NCBI GenBank assembly: GCA_963734015.1
Contig: CAVTFG010000007.1
Coordinates: forward strand, 62,001 to 126,000
Direction: 5' to 3'
Length of the DNA stretch: 64,000 nt
From: JALZKA01 sp963734015
GTDB taxonomy: Bacteria > Actinomycetota > Thermoleophilia > Solirubrobacterales > 70-9
Numbering within the stretch: position 1 is the first letter of the stretch; each line of letters opens with the position of its first letter. The notes beneath the pieces are model-generated. The model did not search any database. It was given only the letters and a program-made list of their open reading frames with translations, and had not been told where the DNA came from. A program made the translations under genes and the position numbers. Shown here one piece after another: positions 34,652 to 43,397 of the stretch.

Positions 34652-36039
34652 GCGCTCACCTCGGCCGCTTCCCTCGTGGTCGCCCGGGTCGCAGCGACCG
34701 CGCGGTCGAGCGAGTCGGCGAGCCGGTCGATGTCCGCCTTCGAGCGGCGCTCGGTGATCGCGACCAGGAGCCCGTTCGGGTGCTCCGGATAGTCCCGGCC
34801 GAGCGGCACGCCGGCGGCGATCCCGTCCACCGCGCACGCGTCGAGCACGTCCTGGACGGGGGCGCCGACCGTGATCGCGAATTCGCGACAGACCGGTGCT
34901 TGGTGGAGCAGCTCGACGCCTTCGACAGCGGCAAGCCGCTCGCGGGCGTAGGCGGTGCGGCGGGCCATGAGCTCGCCCAGCTCGACGAGGCCGTGCTTCC
35001 CGAGCCACACCAGGTGGATCAGGCCGCCGAGCGCGATCAGCGCCTGCGAGGTGCAGATGTTGTGGGTCGCCTTCTCGCGGCGGATGTGCTGCTCGCGGGT
35101 CTGGAGCGCGAGGACGAACCCGCGCCGCCCGTCCGCGTCGGTCGTCTCGCCGGCGATGCGCCCCGGCATGCGGCGCAGGTGCTCCTCGGTCGCGCAGAAG
35201 AAGCCGAAGGAGGGGCCGCCGTAGTCCAGGCGCCCGCCGAGGGGCTGGCCTTCGCCGACAGCCACGTCGATGCCGGCATCCCCGGGTGGGCGCAGGACGC
35301 CGAGCGTCATCGGGTCGACCGCCGCGACCGCCAGCGCGCCGGACTCGTGCGCCGCAGCGGCGAGTGCCTCGAGGTCCTCGACCCCGCCGAGGAAGTTGGG
35401 GTTCTGGACGAAGATCGCGGCGACGTCCTGGTCGACGTATCGCTCGAGCTCGGCGGGGTCTGTGAGCCCATCGCGGAGCCCGACCTCCACCACCTTGGCG
35501 TCGAAGCCGCGGGCGTAGGTCTCGAGCGTCTGGCGGCTGTGCGGGTGGAGGCCGCGCGAGACGACGAGCCTGCTGCGACCCTTGCGCGCGCCCAGCGCGA
35601 GGTAGGCGGCCGAGGCCACCGACGAGGGGCCCTCATACATCGAGGCGTTGGAGACCGGCAGGGCGGTCAGCTCCGACATGGCGGTCTGGAACTCGAACAT
35701 CGCCTGCAGGCCACCCTGGGAGACCTCGGGCTGGTACGGCGTGTACGGCGTCAGGAACTCCGAGCGCGAGAGGATCGCGTCGACGATCGCCGGCACGTAG
35801 TGGTCGTACATCCCGGCGCCGAGGAAGCAGAGCTCGGAGTCCGCGTCCGCGTTCCGCGCGGCGAGCTGGGCGAGGTGCTCGAAGACCTCGGGCTCTGACT
35901 TGCCCTCCGGGAGGTCGAGGTCGCGGCCGAGCCTGACCTCCTCCGGGATCTGTTCGAAGAGCTCCGCGACCGACCCGGCGCCAATCGCCTCGAGCATCGC
36001 CGCGCGGTCGGCGTCGGTGGCAGACGTGTAGCGACTCAT
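34648..36039 (-). CDS. gcvPA: glycine dehydrogenase (decarboxylating) subunit 1
   Basis: The N-terminal half of the two-subunit P-protein, which together with GcvPB decarboxylates glycine and passes the aminomethyl group to lipoyl-GcvH. The 463-residue protein has YTSATDADRAAML, CFLGAGMYDHYVPAIVDAILSRSEF, TPYTPYQPEVSQGGLQAMFEFQTAM, NASMYEGPSSVASAAYLA and VGEGQPLGGRLDYGGPSFGFF. Splitting P into two genes is known in many bacteria. It lies downstream of gcvH with a gap that holds a small opposite-strand gene. Confidence 0.95.
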   Translation of the reverse strand: MSRYTSATDADRAAMLEAIGAGSVAELFEQIPEEVRLGRDLDLPEGKSEPEVFEHLAQLAARNADADSELCFLGAGMYDHYVPAIVDAILSRSEFLTPYTPYQPEVSQGGLQAMFEFQTAMSELTALPVSNASMYEGPSSVASAAYLALGARKGRSRLVVSRGLHPHSRQTLETYARGFDAKVVEVGLRDGLTDPAELERYVDQDVAAIFVQNPNFLGGVEDLEALAAAAHESGALAVAAVDPMTLGVLRPPGDAGIDVAVGEGQPLGGRLDYGGPSFGFFCATEEHLRRMPGRIAGETTDADGRRGFVLALQTREQHIRREKATHNICTSQALIALGGLIHLVWLGKHGLVELGELMARRTAYARERLAAVEGVELLHQAPVCREFAITVGAPVQDVLDACAVDGIAAGVPLGRDYPEHPNGLLVAITERRSKADIDRLADSLDRAVAATRATTREAAEVSA

Positions 36040-36091
36040 CGAATTCTGAGCTTAGAGTGACGCCAGGCGCGTTTGGCGCGTAGTCACGGTG

Positions 36092-36256
36092 ATGGCCTTG
36101 GAGAGAGCGATCGCCCTCACGGTCTTCGTAATCGGTCTGGCCGTGGTCTTGCTGTCGCTTGTCGGCTGCGGCGGCGATGGCGACGAGCCGCCGGCAGGCA
36201 CGTTCCCGTCCGGCTGCGCGGAAGGGGAACGTCAGGCGGCGTTCGTCATCGACTAG
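36092..36256 (+). CDS. small putative lipoprotein
   Basis: 54 residues, too short for ordinary gene finders. It has an N-terminal hydrophobic helix (AIALTVFVIGLAVVLLSL) ending in a lipobox LVGC, then GGDGDEPPAGTFPSGCAEGER. The mature peptide would be ~28 residues with a second Cys. Its stop overlaps the gcvH stop on the opposite strand by four bases. No strong Shine-Dalgarno is seen; a GTG directly precedes the ATG. It could also be a degraded remnant of a longer lipoprotein. Confidence 0.5.
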   Translation: MALERAIALTVFVIGLAVVLLSLVGCGGDGDEPPAGTFPSGCAEGERQAAFVID

Positions 36257-36645
36257 TCCGAGCTCAGGAGCTCCTTGTAGGCGGCGGAGTCCATCAGCGC
36301 GTCGACCTCGGACGGGTCCGAGAGCTTCACCTTGACGAGCCAGCCCTCGCCGTACGGGTCCTCGTTGATGCGCTCGGGGCTGTCGGTGAGCTCGTCGTTC
36401 ACCTCGACGACCTCTCCCGAGAGGGGCGAGTAGACGTCGGAGACCGCCTTGACCGATTCGACCTCCGCGTAGGTCGCATCCTTGGCGACGTCGGTGCCCA
36501 CCTCGGGCGGCTCGAAGAAGACGACCTCGCCCAGCGAGTCCTGGGCGTACCAGGTGATCCCGAACGTGGCGGTCTCGCCGTCGATCCGGGCCCAGTCGTG
36601 CTCAGGGTGGTACTTGAGGTCCTCGGGGTAGCTCTCGTCAGCCAA
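36253..36645 (-). CDS. gcvH: glycine cleavage system H protein
   Basis: Lipoyl carrier of the glycine cleavage complex. The 130-residue protein has YHPEHDWARIDGETATFGIT, LGEVVFFEPPEVGT and the lipoylation site ESVKAVSDVYSPLSGEV with Lys66 as the attachment residue, then NEDPYGEGWLVKVK. It starts four bases after the gcvT stop region, so gcvT-gcvH are one transcript. The full system T, H, PA, PB is present here; the L protein is not in the window. Confidence 0.96.
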   Translation of the reverse strand: MADESYPEDLKYHPEHDWARIDGETATFGITWYAQDSLGEVVFFEPPEVGTDVAKDATYAEVESVKAVSDVYSPLSGEVVEVNDELTDSPERINEDPYGEGWLVKVKLSDPSEVDALMDSAAYKELLSSD

Positions 36646-36649
36646 CCGT

Positions 36650-37732
36650 TCACTCCTTCCGGTAAAGGGGTTTTGACTCTATGCGCGCGGGGCGGCGTCT
36701 GCCGCGGACGTCGATCTCGATCTCGGTTCCGGGCTCGGTCAGGGCGGCGTCGACGTAGGCCATGCCGATCCCCTGCTCGAGCGAGGGCGAATGGGTCCCG
36801 CTGGTGACGACGCCGGCCTCGGCGCCGTCCGGGCCGATCACGCCGTTCCCCTGGCGCGGGATGCCACGCCCCGTCAGGACGAAGGGCGCGAGCTTCTGCG
36901 CCGGGCCCTCCGCGCGGGCGGCGGCGACCGGCTCCGAGCCGATGAACCCCGTGGCCTCCTTGCAGCACCATCCGAGCCCGGCCTCGATCGGGTTGCGGTC
37001 CTCGGAGAGGTCGTTGCCGTAGAGGTGGAAGCAGACCTCGAGGCGGAGCGTGTCGCGGGCCCCGAGTCCCGCCGGGGTCGCGCCGCCGTCGAGCAGCGCG
37101 TTCCACAGCGCTTCGGCGTGCCCGGCCGGGCAGAGGATCTCGACCCCGTCCTCGCCGGTGTAGCCCGTGCCACACACGAGGCACGTCCCGTCCGCCACGG
37201 GCAGCGTCGCCGTGTGCATCCGGGACGGAAGCTCGCCCTCCGCGATCCCGGCCACGATCCCGCGCGCGTCCGGTCCCTGTACCGCCAGCATCGCCCAGTC
37301 GGCAAGGCGGTCGGTGACCTCGCAGTCGAACTCGCCGGCGTGATCCCGGAACCAGGCGAAGTCGCGCTCGTGGTTGGCGGCGTTGGTGACGGTCAGGTAG
37401 CGCTGATCGCCCAGCCGGTAGGTGAAGAGGTCGTCGAGGACACCCCCGTCCTCGCGGCATAGCACCGAGTACTGAGCGCCCCCGACGTCGATCTTCGCCA
37501 CGTCGTTCGACAGCAGGCGCTGGAGCAAGTCGAGCGCTCCCGGGCCCTCGGTCTCGATCTCACCCATATGCGAGACGTCGAACACGCCGCAGCCGGACCG
37601 CACCGCGAGGTGCTCGGCCGAGACGCCCTCGTACTGCACCGGCATCTCCCAACCGGCGAACGGCACGAGCCGGGCGCCGGCGGCCACGTGGGCGTCGTAG
37701 AGAGGAGTGTGGCGCAGCTCACCCACGGCCAC
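36650..37732 (-). CDS. gcvT: glycine cleavage system T protein (aminomethyltransferase)
   Basis: Transfers the methylene group from aminomethyl-lipoyl GcvH to tetrahydrofolate, releasing ammonia. The 360-residue protein has LYDAHVAAGARLVPFAGWEMPVQYEG, GVFDVSHMGEIE with the catalytic Asp, LLSNDVAKI, CGTGYTGEDGVEILCP and GLGARDTLRLEVCFHLYGNDL. The start is GTG 37732, or a second GTG at 37726 that fits a TAGCCT -10 box with almost no leader. Its promoter overlaps that of the divergent patatin gene. Confidence 0.95.
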   Translation of the reverse strand: MAVGELRHTPLYDAHVAAGARLVPFAGWEMPVQYEGVSAEHLAVRSGCGVFDVSHMGEIETEGPGALDLLQRLLSNDVAKIDVGGAQYSVLCREDGGVLDDLFTYRLGDQRYLTVTNAANHERDFAWFRDHAGEFDCEVTDRLADWAMLAVQGPDARGIVAGIAEGELPSRMHTATLPVADGTCLVCGTGYTGEDGVEILCPAGHAEALWNALLDGGATPAGLGARDTLRLEVCFHLYGNDLSEDRNPIEAGLGWCCKEATGFIGSEPVAAARAEGPAQKLAPFVLTGRGIPRQGNGVIGPDGAEAGVVTSGTHSPSLEQGIGMAYVDAALTEPGTEIEIDVRGRRRPARIESKPLYRKE

Positions 37733-37747
37733 GGCAGGCTACCCGGC

Positions 37748-37764
37748 GGATGTATCTTGGGCCC
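37748..37764 (+). promoter_or_regulatory. leaderless promoter box of the patatin gene
   Basis: GGATGTATCTTGGGCCC; TATCTT (37753-37758) is six bases before ATG 37765. The motif is shared (15/17) with 12885-12901 before the cupin gene. Confidence 0.45.
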
Positions 37765-38841
37765 ATGGGGGATCTGGAGGTTCCGCCGCGTGATTTCGAA
37801 CCGCCGCAGCGGGGCAAGCTGCGCATCCTCTCGATCGACGGCGGCGGCATCCGCGGCCTGATCCCCGCGATCGTCCTCGGCCGGCTGGAGGAGCTGCTCC
37901 GGGCGCGCGACCCGGACGCCACGCTCGCGTCGAGCTTCGAGCTGCTCGCCGGCACGTCGACCGGCGGCCTGATCGCGTTGGGGCTTGCGACCCCGCGCGA
38001 TGGCGCCCCCGCGATGAGCGCGGCGGAGATGGTCGACCTTTACAGCGGCGACGAGGCCCGGAGGATCTTCAGCCGCCCCGCGCTGCGGAGCGTGCCGGGA
38101 GTCGACCGCATCATCGACGCGCTCGACCCCAGATACGAGCTGGACGGCCTGCGGGAGGTGCTCGCCGGGCGCCTCGGCGAGGCCCGCCTCGCGGACGCGC
38201 TCACCGGCCTCGTGATCACCACCTACGACATGCAGGGCCGCCAGCCGCGCTTCCTCAAGCCATGGCAGGCCGGTGCGGCGGAGCTCAGCGCGGTGGACGC
38301 GGGGCTCGCCACCGCCGCCGCCCCGACGTACTTCCCACCGCTTCGGAGCGGTGACGCGACCTTCGTCGACGGCGGCGTGTTCGTGAACAACCCGACCGTC
38401 GCGGCGACGATGGAGGCGATGAAGCGGCAGGAGGGCGACCCGATCCACGCCGATGATCTGCTCGTCCTCTCCCTGGGAACCGGCCAATACGAGCGCGCCT
38501 ACGACCCCGACGAGGTGGCCGGCTGGGGCGCGCTGGGTTGGATCCTGCCGACCCAGGGCGAGCCGCCGCTGATCTCAGCGATGCTCGACGGGCAATCCGA
38601 CTCCGCGCACCATTGGGCCCACATCCTGCTCAACCACCGGCCGGGGTCGGAGCCCGACCGGGGCATCGACCTGGGCGCCGGGCCGCGTTACTTCCGCCTG
38701 CAGCTGCACCTGCCCGAGCCGCTGCCGCTCGACGGTGTCGAGCCGGAGGAGATCGAGCGCATCGCCGAGTGCGGCCGGGCGCTGGTCGACGCCAGGGCAG
38801 ACGAGCTCGAGGCCCTCGCGGACGTGCTTACGAGTCCCTGA
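37765..38841 (+). CDS. patatin-like phospholipase
   Basis: Ser-Asp dyad acyl hydrolase acting on phospholipids or other acyl esters. About 358 residues with the oxyanion motif SIDGGGIRGLIPAIVL, the nucleophile elbow LAGTSTGGLIAL and the DGG motif VDGGVFVNNPTVAA that holds the catalytic Asp. No signal peptide is seen, so it is probably cytosolic or membrane-peripheral. ATG 37765 is preferred over ATG 37750, which lies inside the putative -10 region. Its 3' end overlaps that of ftsZ by 14 bases, tail to tail. Confidence 0.9.
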   Translation: MGDLEVPPRDFEPPQRGKLRILSIDGGGIRGLIPAIVLGRLEELLRARDPDATLASSFELLAGTSTGGLIALGLATPRDGAPAMSAAEMVDLYSGDEARRIFSRPALRSVPGVDRIIDALDPRYELDGLREVLAGRLGEARLADALTGLVITTYDMQGRQPRFLKPWQAGAAELSAVDAGLATAAAPTYFPPLRSGDATFVDGGVFVNNPTVAATMEAMKRQEGDPIHADDLLVLSLGTGQYERAYDPDEVAGWGALGWILPTQGEPPLISAMLDGQSDSAHHWAHILLNHRPGSEPDRGIDLGAGPRYFRLQLHLPEPLPLDGVEPEEIERIAECGRALVDARADELEALADVLTSP

Positions 38842-39913
38842 GGAAGTCCGGGACGTCGATGTCGCCGTCGCCCACGGTGAGGTCGCGGCGCTCGCGATCG
38901 CCCAGCGGGTTGACGCTGCGGCGGCGGCTGCGCTCACGCACCCGGATCGGGCTGCGCGCCATCGTCTCGAAACCCTCGAAGCCGGTGGCGATCACGGTGA
39001 CCCGCACCTCGTCGCCGAGGGTCGAGTCGATGACCGTCCCGAAGATCACGTTGGCGCCCTTGTCGGCCTGCTCGACGGCGATGTTCGCGGCGTCGTTGAC
39101 CTCGTGCAGGTTCAGGTCCTCGGAGCCGGTGATGTTGAGCAGCATTCCGGTTGCGCCCTCGATCGGCTGCTCCATGAGCGGCGAGGAGATCGCCTGCGTG
39201 GCCGCCTCCACCGCGCGGTTCTCGCCGGCGGCGTTGCCGATGCCCATCATCGCCGAGCCGGCGTTCGACATGACGGTGCGGACGTCGGCGAAGTCGAGGT
39301 TGATCTGGCCCGGGGTCGTGATCAGGTCGGTGATGCCCTGGACGCCCTGGCGGAGGATGTCGTCCGCCATCCGGAACGCCTCCTGCATCGTCGTCCGGCG
39401 CTCGACGATCTCGAGCAGCTTCTGGTTCGGGACGATGATCAGGGTGTCGACGTTGGCCCGGAGCTGGTCGATCCCCTCGAGCGCCTGCTGCATCCGGCGC
39501 TGGCCCTCGAACTCGAACGGCTTGGTCACGACGCCAACGGTCAGCGCGCCGATCTCCTCCTTGGCGATCTCGGCGATCACCGGGGCCGACCCGGTGCCGG
39601 TGCCGCCACCCTCGCCGGCGGTGACGAACACCATGTCGGCGCCCTTCAGCGCCTCCTTGATGTCGTCGCGCGACTCGGCCGCGGCGCCGCTACCGACCTC
39701 AGGGTTCGCGCCGGCCCCGAGACCCTTGGTGAGGTTGTGGCCGATCGAAAGCTTGATGTCCGCGTCGCAGGACTGCAGGGCCTGGACGTCGGTGTTGATC
39801 GCGATGAACTCGACGCCCTTGAGGCCCGCGTCGACCATCCGCGAAACGGCGTTCGTGCCGCCGCCCCCGGCGCCGACGACCTTGATTACTGCGAGATAAG
39901 ACGACTCGACCAT
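38828..39913 (-). CDS. ftsZ: cell division protein FtsZ
   Basis: Tubulin-like GTPase that forms the division ring. The 361-residue protein has VVGAGGGGTNAVSRM, the tubulin signature GGGTGTGSA at 102-110, NVDTLIIVPNQKLL, and the T7 synergy loop with GQINLDFADVR. The C-terminal tail ends DIDVPDFLRDS, the conserved peptide that binds partners such as SepF. The linker to this tail is short. It has its own promoter 96-124 bases upstream and an SD-like GGGAAGGAA next to the ATG. It is the last gene of the dcw cluster. Confidence 0.98.
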   Translation of the reverse strand: MVESSYLAVIKVVGAGGGGTNAVSRMVDAGLKGVEFIAINTDVQALQSCDADIKLSIGHNLTKGLGAGANPEVGSGAAAESRDDIKEALKGADMVFVTAGEGGGTGTGSAPVIAEIAKEEIGALTVGVVTKPFEFEGQRRMQQALEGIDQLRANVDTLIIVPNQKLLEIVERRTTMQEAFRMADDILRQGVQGITDLITTPGQINLDFADVRTVMSNAGSAMMGIGNAAGENRAVEAATQAISSPLMEQPIEGATGMLLNITGSEDLNLHEVNDAANIAVEQADKGANVIFGTVIDSTLGDEVRVTVIATGFEGFETMARSPIRVRERSRRRSVNPLGDRERRDLTVGDGDIDVPDFLRDS

Positions 39914-40008
39914 TTCCTTCCCTGACCGTGGCTGGGATTCGTGATTCCGTCCGAGGCTGAACCAATACTAAAGGGTTTTGCAGGCACAAAGGCCTCGACT
40001 TGAAGCCG

Positions 40009-40037
40009 ACCGTACGACATCCCCGGTTGCCTGTCAA
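40009..40037 (-). promoter_or_regulatory. strong sigma-70 promoter of ftsZ
   Basis: Minus strand: perfect -35 TTGACA (40032-40037), 17-base spacer, -10 TACGGT (40009-40014). The predicted start near 40002 gives an ~89-base leader before ftsZ. The rest of the 236-base gap (39914-40149) shows no gene. Confidence 0.65.
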
Positions 40038-40118
40038 CGCACGGACGAAACCACGGCACGGAATCGTGCACGGGACGAACTCTCCACTCGCAGTCGAGGG
40101 TTTACCGAATCTCCACAG

Positions 40119-40156
40119 TCTCAACTCATGCTTGAGAGTTCACCCGTTCTCACGGG
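40119..40156 (-). promoter_or_regulatory. two adjacent hairpins at the ftsQ 3' end
   Basis: CCCGT-tctc-ACGGG (40143-40156; GAGA tetraloop in the RNA) overlaps the ftsQ stop codon, and TCTCAA-N7-TTGAGA (40119-40137) follows. No T-run is present, so they are more likely RNA stabilisers or weak terminators between ftsQ and the ftsZ promoter. Confidence 0.4.
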
Positions 40157-41109
40157 GCGGCGGGTTCGGGTGCGGTGGTGTCCGTCGTGCTCTCGGTCAC
40201 GGCCGGCGCCGCGCCGCCGATCGAAGGCCGCGCGGCCACCCGCACATCGACGTAGGTGAGCGTGTCGATTTGCGGGTCGGCCAGGATCGCCGCGGCCGCA
40301 TCCCACTTGGCGGCGGCATCGTCCGAGCCGCCGAACCACACAGGAACGCCGCCCTGGAGGGTGACCTGGACCCCCTCCTGCCCGCCGACCGAGATCTCCT
40401 CCACAAGCTCCAGGAGCGGCTTCGGCGCGGGACCCATCACGCGCGCGATCTGGAGCGCGTCTCCGCTGAGCCGGCCCTGCGCCGGCAGCTCGTCCACGCC
40501 GATCGACGGGATCTTCAGGTCGCTCACGTCGACGCCCGGCAAAACGGTGCCGTCGCCCGCGACCGGTAGCGACTCTCCGCCGGCCGTGGCCAGGAGGACG
40601 GGCGGGCGTTCCCTCACGAGGAGAGCGAGGTCATGCGGGAAATCCGCGTCGGCATCCACCCCCACGACCGTCGGAAAGCCGGCGACCGCAGCCTCCAGGG
40701 CTTCGTCGTCGACGTTCAACGTCGTCATGTCGCCCGCCGCCTGGGACAGCGCGGCCTCCACGGCCTCTTGCTCGGGCCCGTGAACGCCCTCGATCGTGAC
40801 CTTCTCGACCGCGACGAACGACGAGTTCCGGAACCAGAGCTGGTAGGTGGCCGCGAGCACCCCCAGGATGATCAGGAGCGTGACCAGGATGCGCGGCGCC
40901 CGCGCCCTGCGGCCGCCGGCGCTGCGCTTGACGGGCGGCTTGCGCGGCTTTGGGGGCGCCTTGCGGGCCTTCGGCTTCGTCCGCTTCGGAGGGGCCTTGC
41001 GGGAGCCGTGGCCGGCCTGCTGGCGACGCGTCCGGGTCCCGGCGGCGGTCGCGCCGCGGCGGGCGGCGCGGCGCCGCCCTGCCGGGGTCGTAGCGCGCGA
41101 CTTGGCCAT
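40150..41109 (-). CDS. ftsQ: cell division protein FtsQ
   Basis: Bitopic divisome protein of the FtsQBL complex. The 319-residue protein has a ~70-residue basic N-terminal extension rich in Lys, Arg, Pro and Ala (KAPPKRTKPKARKAPPKPRK), one TM helix (~74-92; ILVTLLIILGVLAATYQLWF), and a POTRA domain (FVAVEKVTIEGVHGPEQEAVEAAL). The FtsQ/DivIB beta domain follows, with VVGVDADADFPHDLALLVRERPPVLL, and a Thr/Pro/Ala-rich tail. The basic extension is far longer than in E. coli and has counterparts in FtsL and FtsW here. Confidence 0.88.
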   Translation of the reverse strand: MAKSRATTPAGRRRAARRGATAAGTRTRRQQAGHGSRKAPPKRTKPKARKAPPKPRKPPVKRSAGGRRARAPRILVTLLIILGVLAATYQLWFRNSSFVAVEKVTIEGVHGPEQEAVEAALSQAAGDMTTLNVDDEALEAAVAGFPTVVGVDADADFPHDLALLVRERPPVLLATAGGESLPVAGDGTVLPGVDVSDLKIPSIGVDELPAQGRLSGDALQIARVMGPAPKPLLELVEEISVGGQEGVQVTLQGGVPVWFGGSDDAAAKWDAAAAILADPQIDTLTYVDVRVAARPSIGGAAPAVTESTTDTTAPEPAAP

Positions 41110-41160
41110 CCGGCTCCTCTTCGCCCGCCGGCGTCGCTCTCCTCCCCCGGCCGGACTCGT

Positions 41161-42066
41161 CTAGCCCTCGAGGTCCCAGCCCTCCGGCCAGGACACGTGG
41201 CCCAGCACCTGGACCTCGGGCTCGAGGATCACGCCGAAGCGCTCGTGCACGATCCGCCGCGCGCGAGCCATCAGCTCCAGCACGTCGGCGGTCGTCGCAT
41301 CGCCCGTGTTCTCGACGAAGTTGGCGTGCTTGGGCGAGAGGCGCGCGCCGCCGACCTCGAGCCCGCGGGCCCCGGCGGCATCCAGGAGCTGGCCGGCGCT
41401 CCGCCCCTCGGCCCTGGGGTCGTCCGGGTTCTTGAAGGTTGAGCCGAAGGTCTTGATCCCGGACGGCTGCGCCTCACGGCGCTTGCCGCGCATCTCGGCC
41501 AGGGTCGCCTTGACCTGGTCGGGCTCGGCCTCGGCGAGCGCGAACGACGCGAGCGAGACGACCTCGCCCGGACGCAGGTTCGAGCGGCGATACGAGAAGC
41601 CCAGCCGATCCGGCGCGCGACGGTCGACGCCGTCGGGCCCGCACACGTCGACCCACTCCAGCACCTTGGCGAGCTCCCCGCCATAGGCGTTCGCATTCAT
41701 CCGCACGGCGCCGCCCACGGTGCCCGGGATGTTGATCCCGAACTCGAGCCCGGTCAGCCCCCAGCGCGCGACCTTCGCGGCCGCCGAGGGCAACCTCATG
41801 CCGCCACCGCAGACGATGCGTGTGCCCTCCCTCTCCATCTCCGTGAGCGCGCCGTCAAGCTTCAGTACCAGGCCGCGCACACCGGCGTCCGCGACCAGCA
41901 GGTTCGAGCCCGAACCGACGATCGCAACCGGATGGCCCTCTTGATGGGCCCAGGCCAGGAGCTCGACCAGCTCGTCCTCGCCCGCCGGCCGCGCGAAGAG
42001 CTCGGCACTGCCACCGGCGCGCACCGTCGTGAGGCGGGCAAGAGGGAAGTCCTTCTCGATATTCAT
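41161..42066 (-). CDS. murB: UDP-N-acetylenolpyruvoylglucosamine reductase
   Basis: Reduces the enolpyruvyl group to make UDP-MurNAc, using FAD and NADPH. The 301-residue protein has TTVRAGGSAELFARP, the FAD motif AIVGSGSNLLVADAGVRGLVL, GLEFGINIPGTVGGAVRMNANAYGGE, FSYRRSNLRPGEVV and TFKNPDDPRAEGRSAGQLLDAAG with the catalytic Ser region GSTFKNP. It ends FGVILEPEVQVLG. It is translation-coupled to murC (four-base overlap). Confidence 0.96.
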   Translation of the reverse strand: MNIEKDFPLARLTTVRAGGSAELFARPAGEDELVELLAWAHQEGHPVAIVGSGSNLLVADAGVRGLVLKLDGALTEMEREGTRIVCGGGMRLPSAAAKVARWGLTGLEFGINIPGTVGGAVRMNANAYGGELAKVLEWVDVCGPDGVDRRAPDRLGFSYRRSNLRPGEVVSLASFALAEAEPDQVKATLAEMRGKRREAQPSGIKTFGSTFKNPDDPRAEGRSAGQLLDAAGARGLEVGGARLSPKHANFVENTGDATTADVLELMARARRIVHERFGVILEPEVQVLGHVSWPEGWDLEG

Positions 42067-43394
42067 GCTCGTCGGCTCCTCCGCTTCGCGTCCGGGGCCG
42101 ACGGGGTTTCCGCCAGGTCCTCGGCGAGCTTCGTGATGTCCCCCGCGCCGATCGTCACGAGCAGATCACCCTCGCGCAAACGAGTGGGGAGTTCGCGCGC
42201 CGCGGTCTCCCGGTCGCGGAGCCAGAGCACCGGCCTGCCCCCGGCGCGGTCGGCCGTCGCCCGGGCGACCAGGAGGCCGCTCACGCCTTCGACCGGCTCC
42301 TCGCGCGCGGCGTATACGTCGAGCACGCCGACCTCGTCAGCGCTCGCGAGGGCGGCGCCGAAGTCGTCGGCCAGCGCCTTGGTGCGAGAGTAGAGGTGCG
42401 GCTGGAAGACGGCGAGCAGGCGTTTCGGCTGGAGCTCGCGCAGCGCCTGCAGCGTGGCGCGGACCTCGGTCGGGTGATGCGCGTAGTCGTCGTAGACGAG
42501 CGCGCCTTCGAGCTCGCCCTTCAACTCCTGGCGCCGCAGCATGCCCGGAAAGGTCGAGAGCGCCCGGGCGGCGGCCTCCTGGTCGAAACCGGCCACCGTG
42601 AGCGCCGCCAGTGCCGCGCGCGCGTTCAGGATGTTGTGGCGGCCGGGGACGCGGAGGCCGAGCTCGGCAGGCCCCGGGTTCGACTCGCTGAACCGCTCGA
42701 AGTCACGCCCCCCGGCGATCGGGTCCAGGCCCTCTCCCAACACGACTCCTCGAGCACCCTCAGCGAACCGACCGAACGCCTCGGTCAGCTCGGCACGCGA
42801 CGACCACCGGGCGTGGTGGTCCAGCTCGACGTTCGTAACCACGGCGATCTCGGGCGCCAGCTCGAGAAAGCTGGCATCGGACTCGTCGGCCTCGGCGACC
42901 ACCCAGTCACCCTCCCCGCGCCCGGCGTTCGCGGCCGACCCGCCGGAACCCGCGCCGGGGAGCTCGCCGCCGATGAAGAACGAGGGGTCCTCCCCCAGCT
43001 CACGCAGGGCGTGCACGAGCATCCCGGTCGTCGTCGTCTTCCCGTGCGTGCCGGCAACGGCGATCAACCTGCCTTCCGCGCAAAGTTCGGCCAGGAGCGC
43101 CCCGCGGTGAAGGACCGCCTGCCCACGCTCGCGAGCGCGGACCAGTTCCGGGTTGTCGTCGCCGATCGCGGTCGAGACGACGACCTCGGCGTCCGGAGGC
43201 ACGGAGTCGGCATCGTGCCCTACCCGGAGATCGATCCCGGCCTCGCGCAACCGGTCCAGGTAGCTGCTCTCGGCACGGTCCGAGCCCGTCACCCGCGCGC
43301 CGAGCCGGTGGCAGACCAGTGCCAGACCGCTCATCCCGGCCCCGCCGATCGCGATGAAGTGCAGCTTGCGTCCGGTCCAGTCCATCTCGCCCAT
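42063..43394 (-). CDS. murC: UDP-N-acetylmuramate-L-alanine ligase
   Basis: Adds L-Ala to UDP-MurNAc. The 443-residue Mur ligase has the N-terminal Rossmann motif IGGAGMSGLALVCHRLG, the ATP loop AVAGTHGKTTTTGMLVHALREL, VAEADESDASFLELAPEIAVVTNVELDHHA and YDDYAHHPTEVRATL, the MurC signature region. It lies three bases after the murG stop and overlaps murB by four. Confidence 0.97.
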   Translation of the reverse strand: MGEMDWTGRKLHFIAIGGAGMSGLALVCHRLGARVTGSDRAESSYLDRLREAGIDLRVGHDADSVPPDAEVVVSTAIGDDNPELVRARERGQAVLHRGALLAELCAEGRLIAVAGTHGKTTTTGMLVHALRELGEDPSFFIGGELPGAGSGGSAANAGRGEGDWVVAEADESDASFLELAPEIAVVTNVELDHHARWSSRAELTEAFGRFAEGARGVVLGEGLDPIAGGRDFERFSESNPGPAELGLRVPGRHNILNARAALAALTVAGFDQEAAARALSTFPGMLRRQELKGELEGALVYDDYAHHPTEVRATLQALRELQPKRLLAVFQPHLYSRTKALADDFGAALASADEVGVLDVYAAREEPVEGVSGLLVARATADRAGGRPVLWLRDRETAARELPTRLREGDLLVTIGAGDITKLAEDLAETPSAPDAKRRSRRA

Positions 43395-43397
43395 CAG

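Noticed and set aside
37733..37764. Glycine riboswitch before gcvT
   Set aside because: The gap to the divergent gene is ~32 bases and holds promoter-like boxes only.
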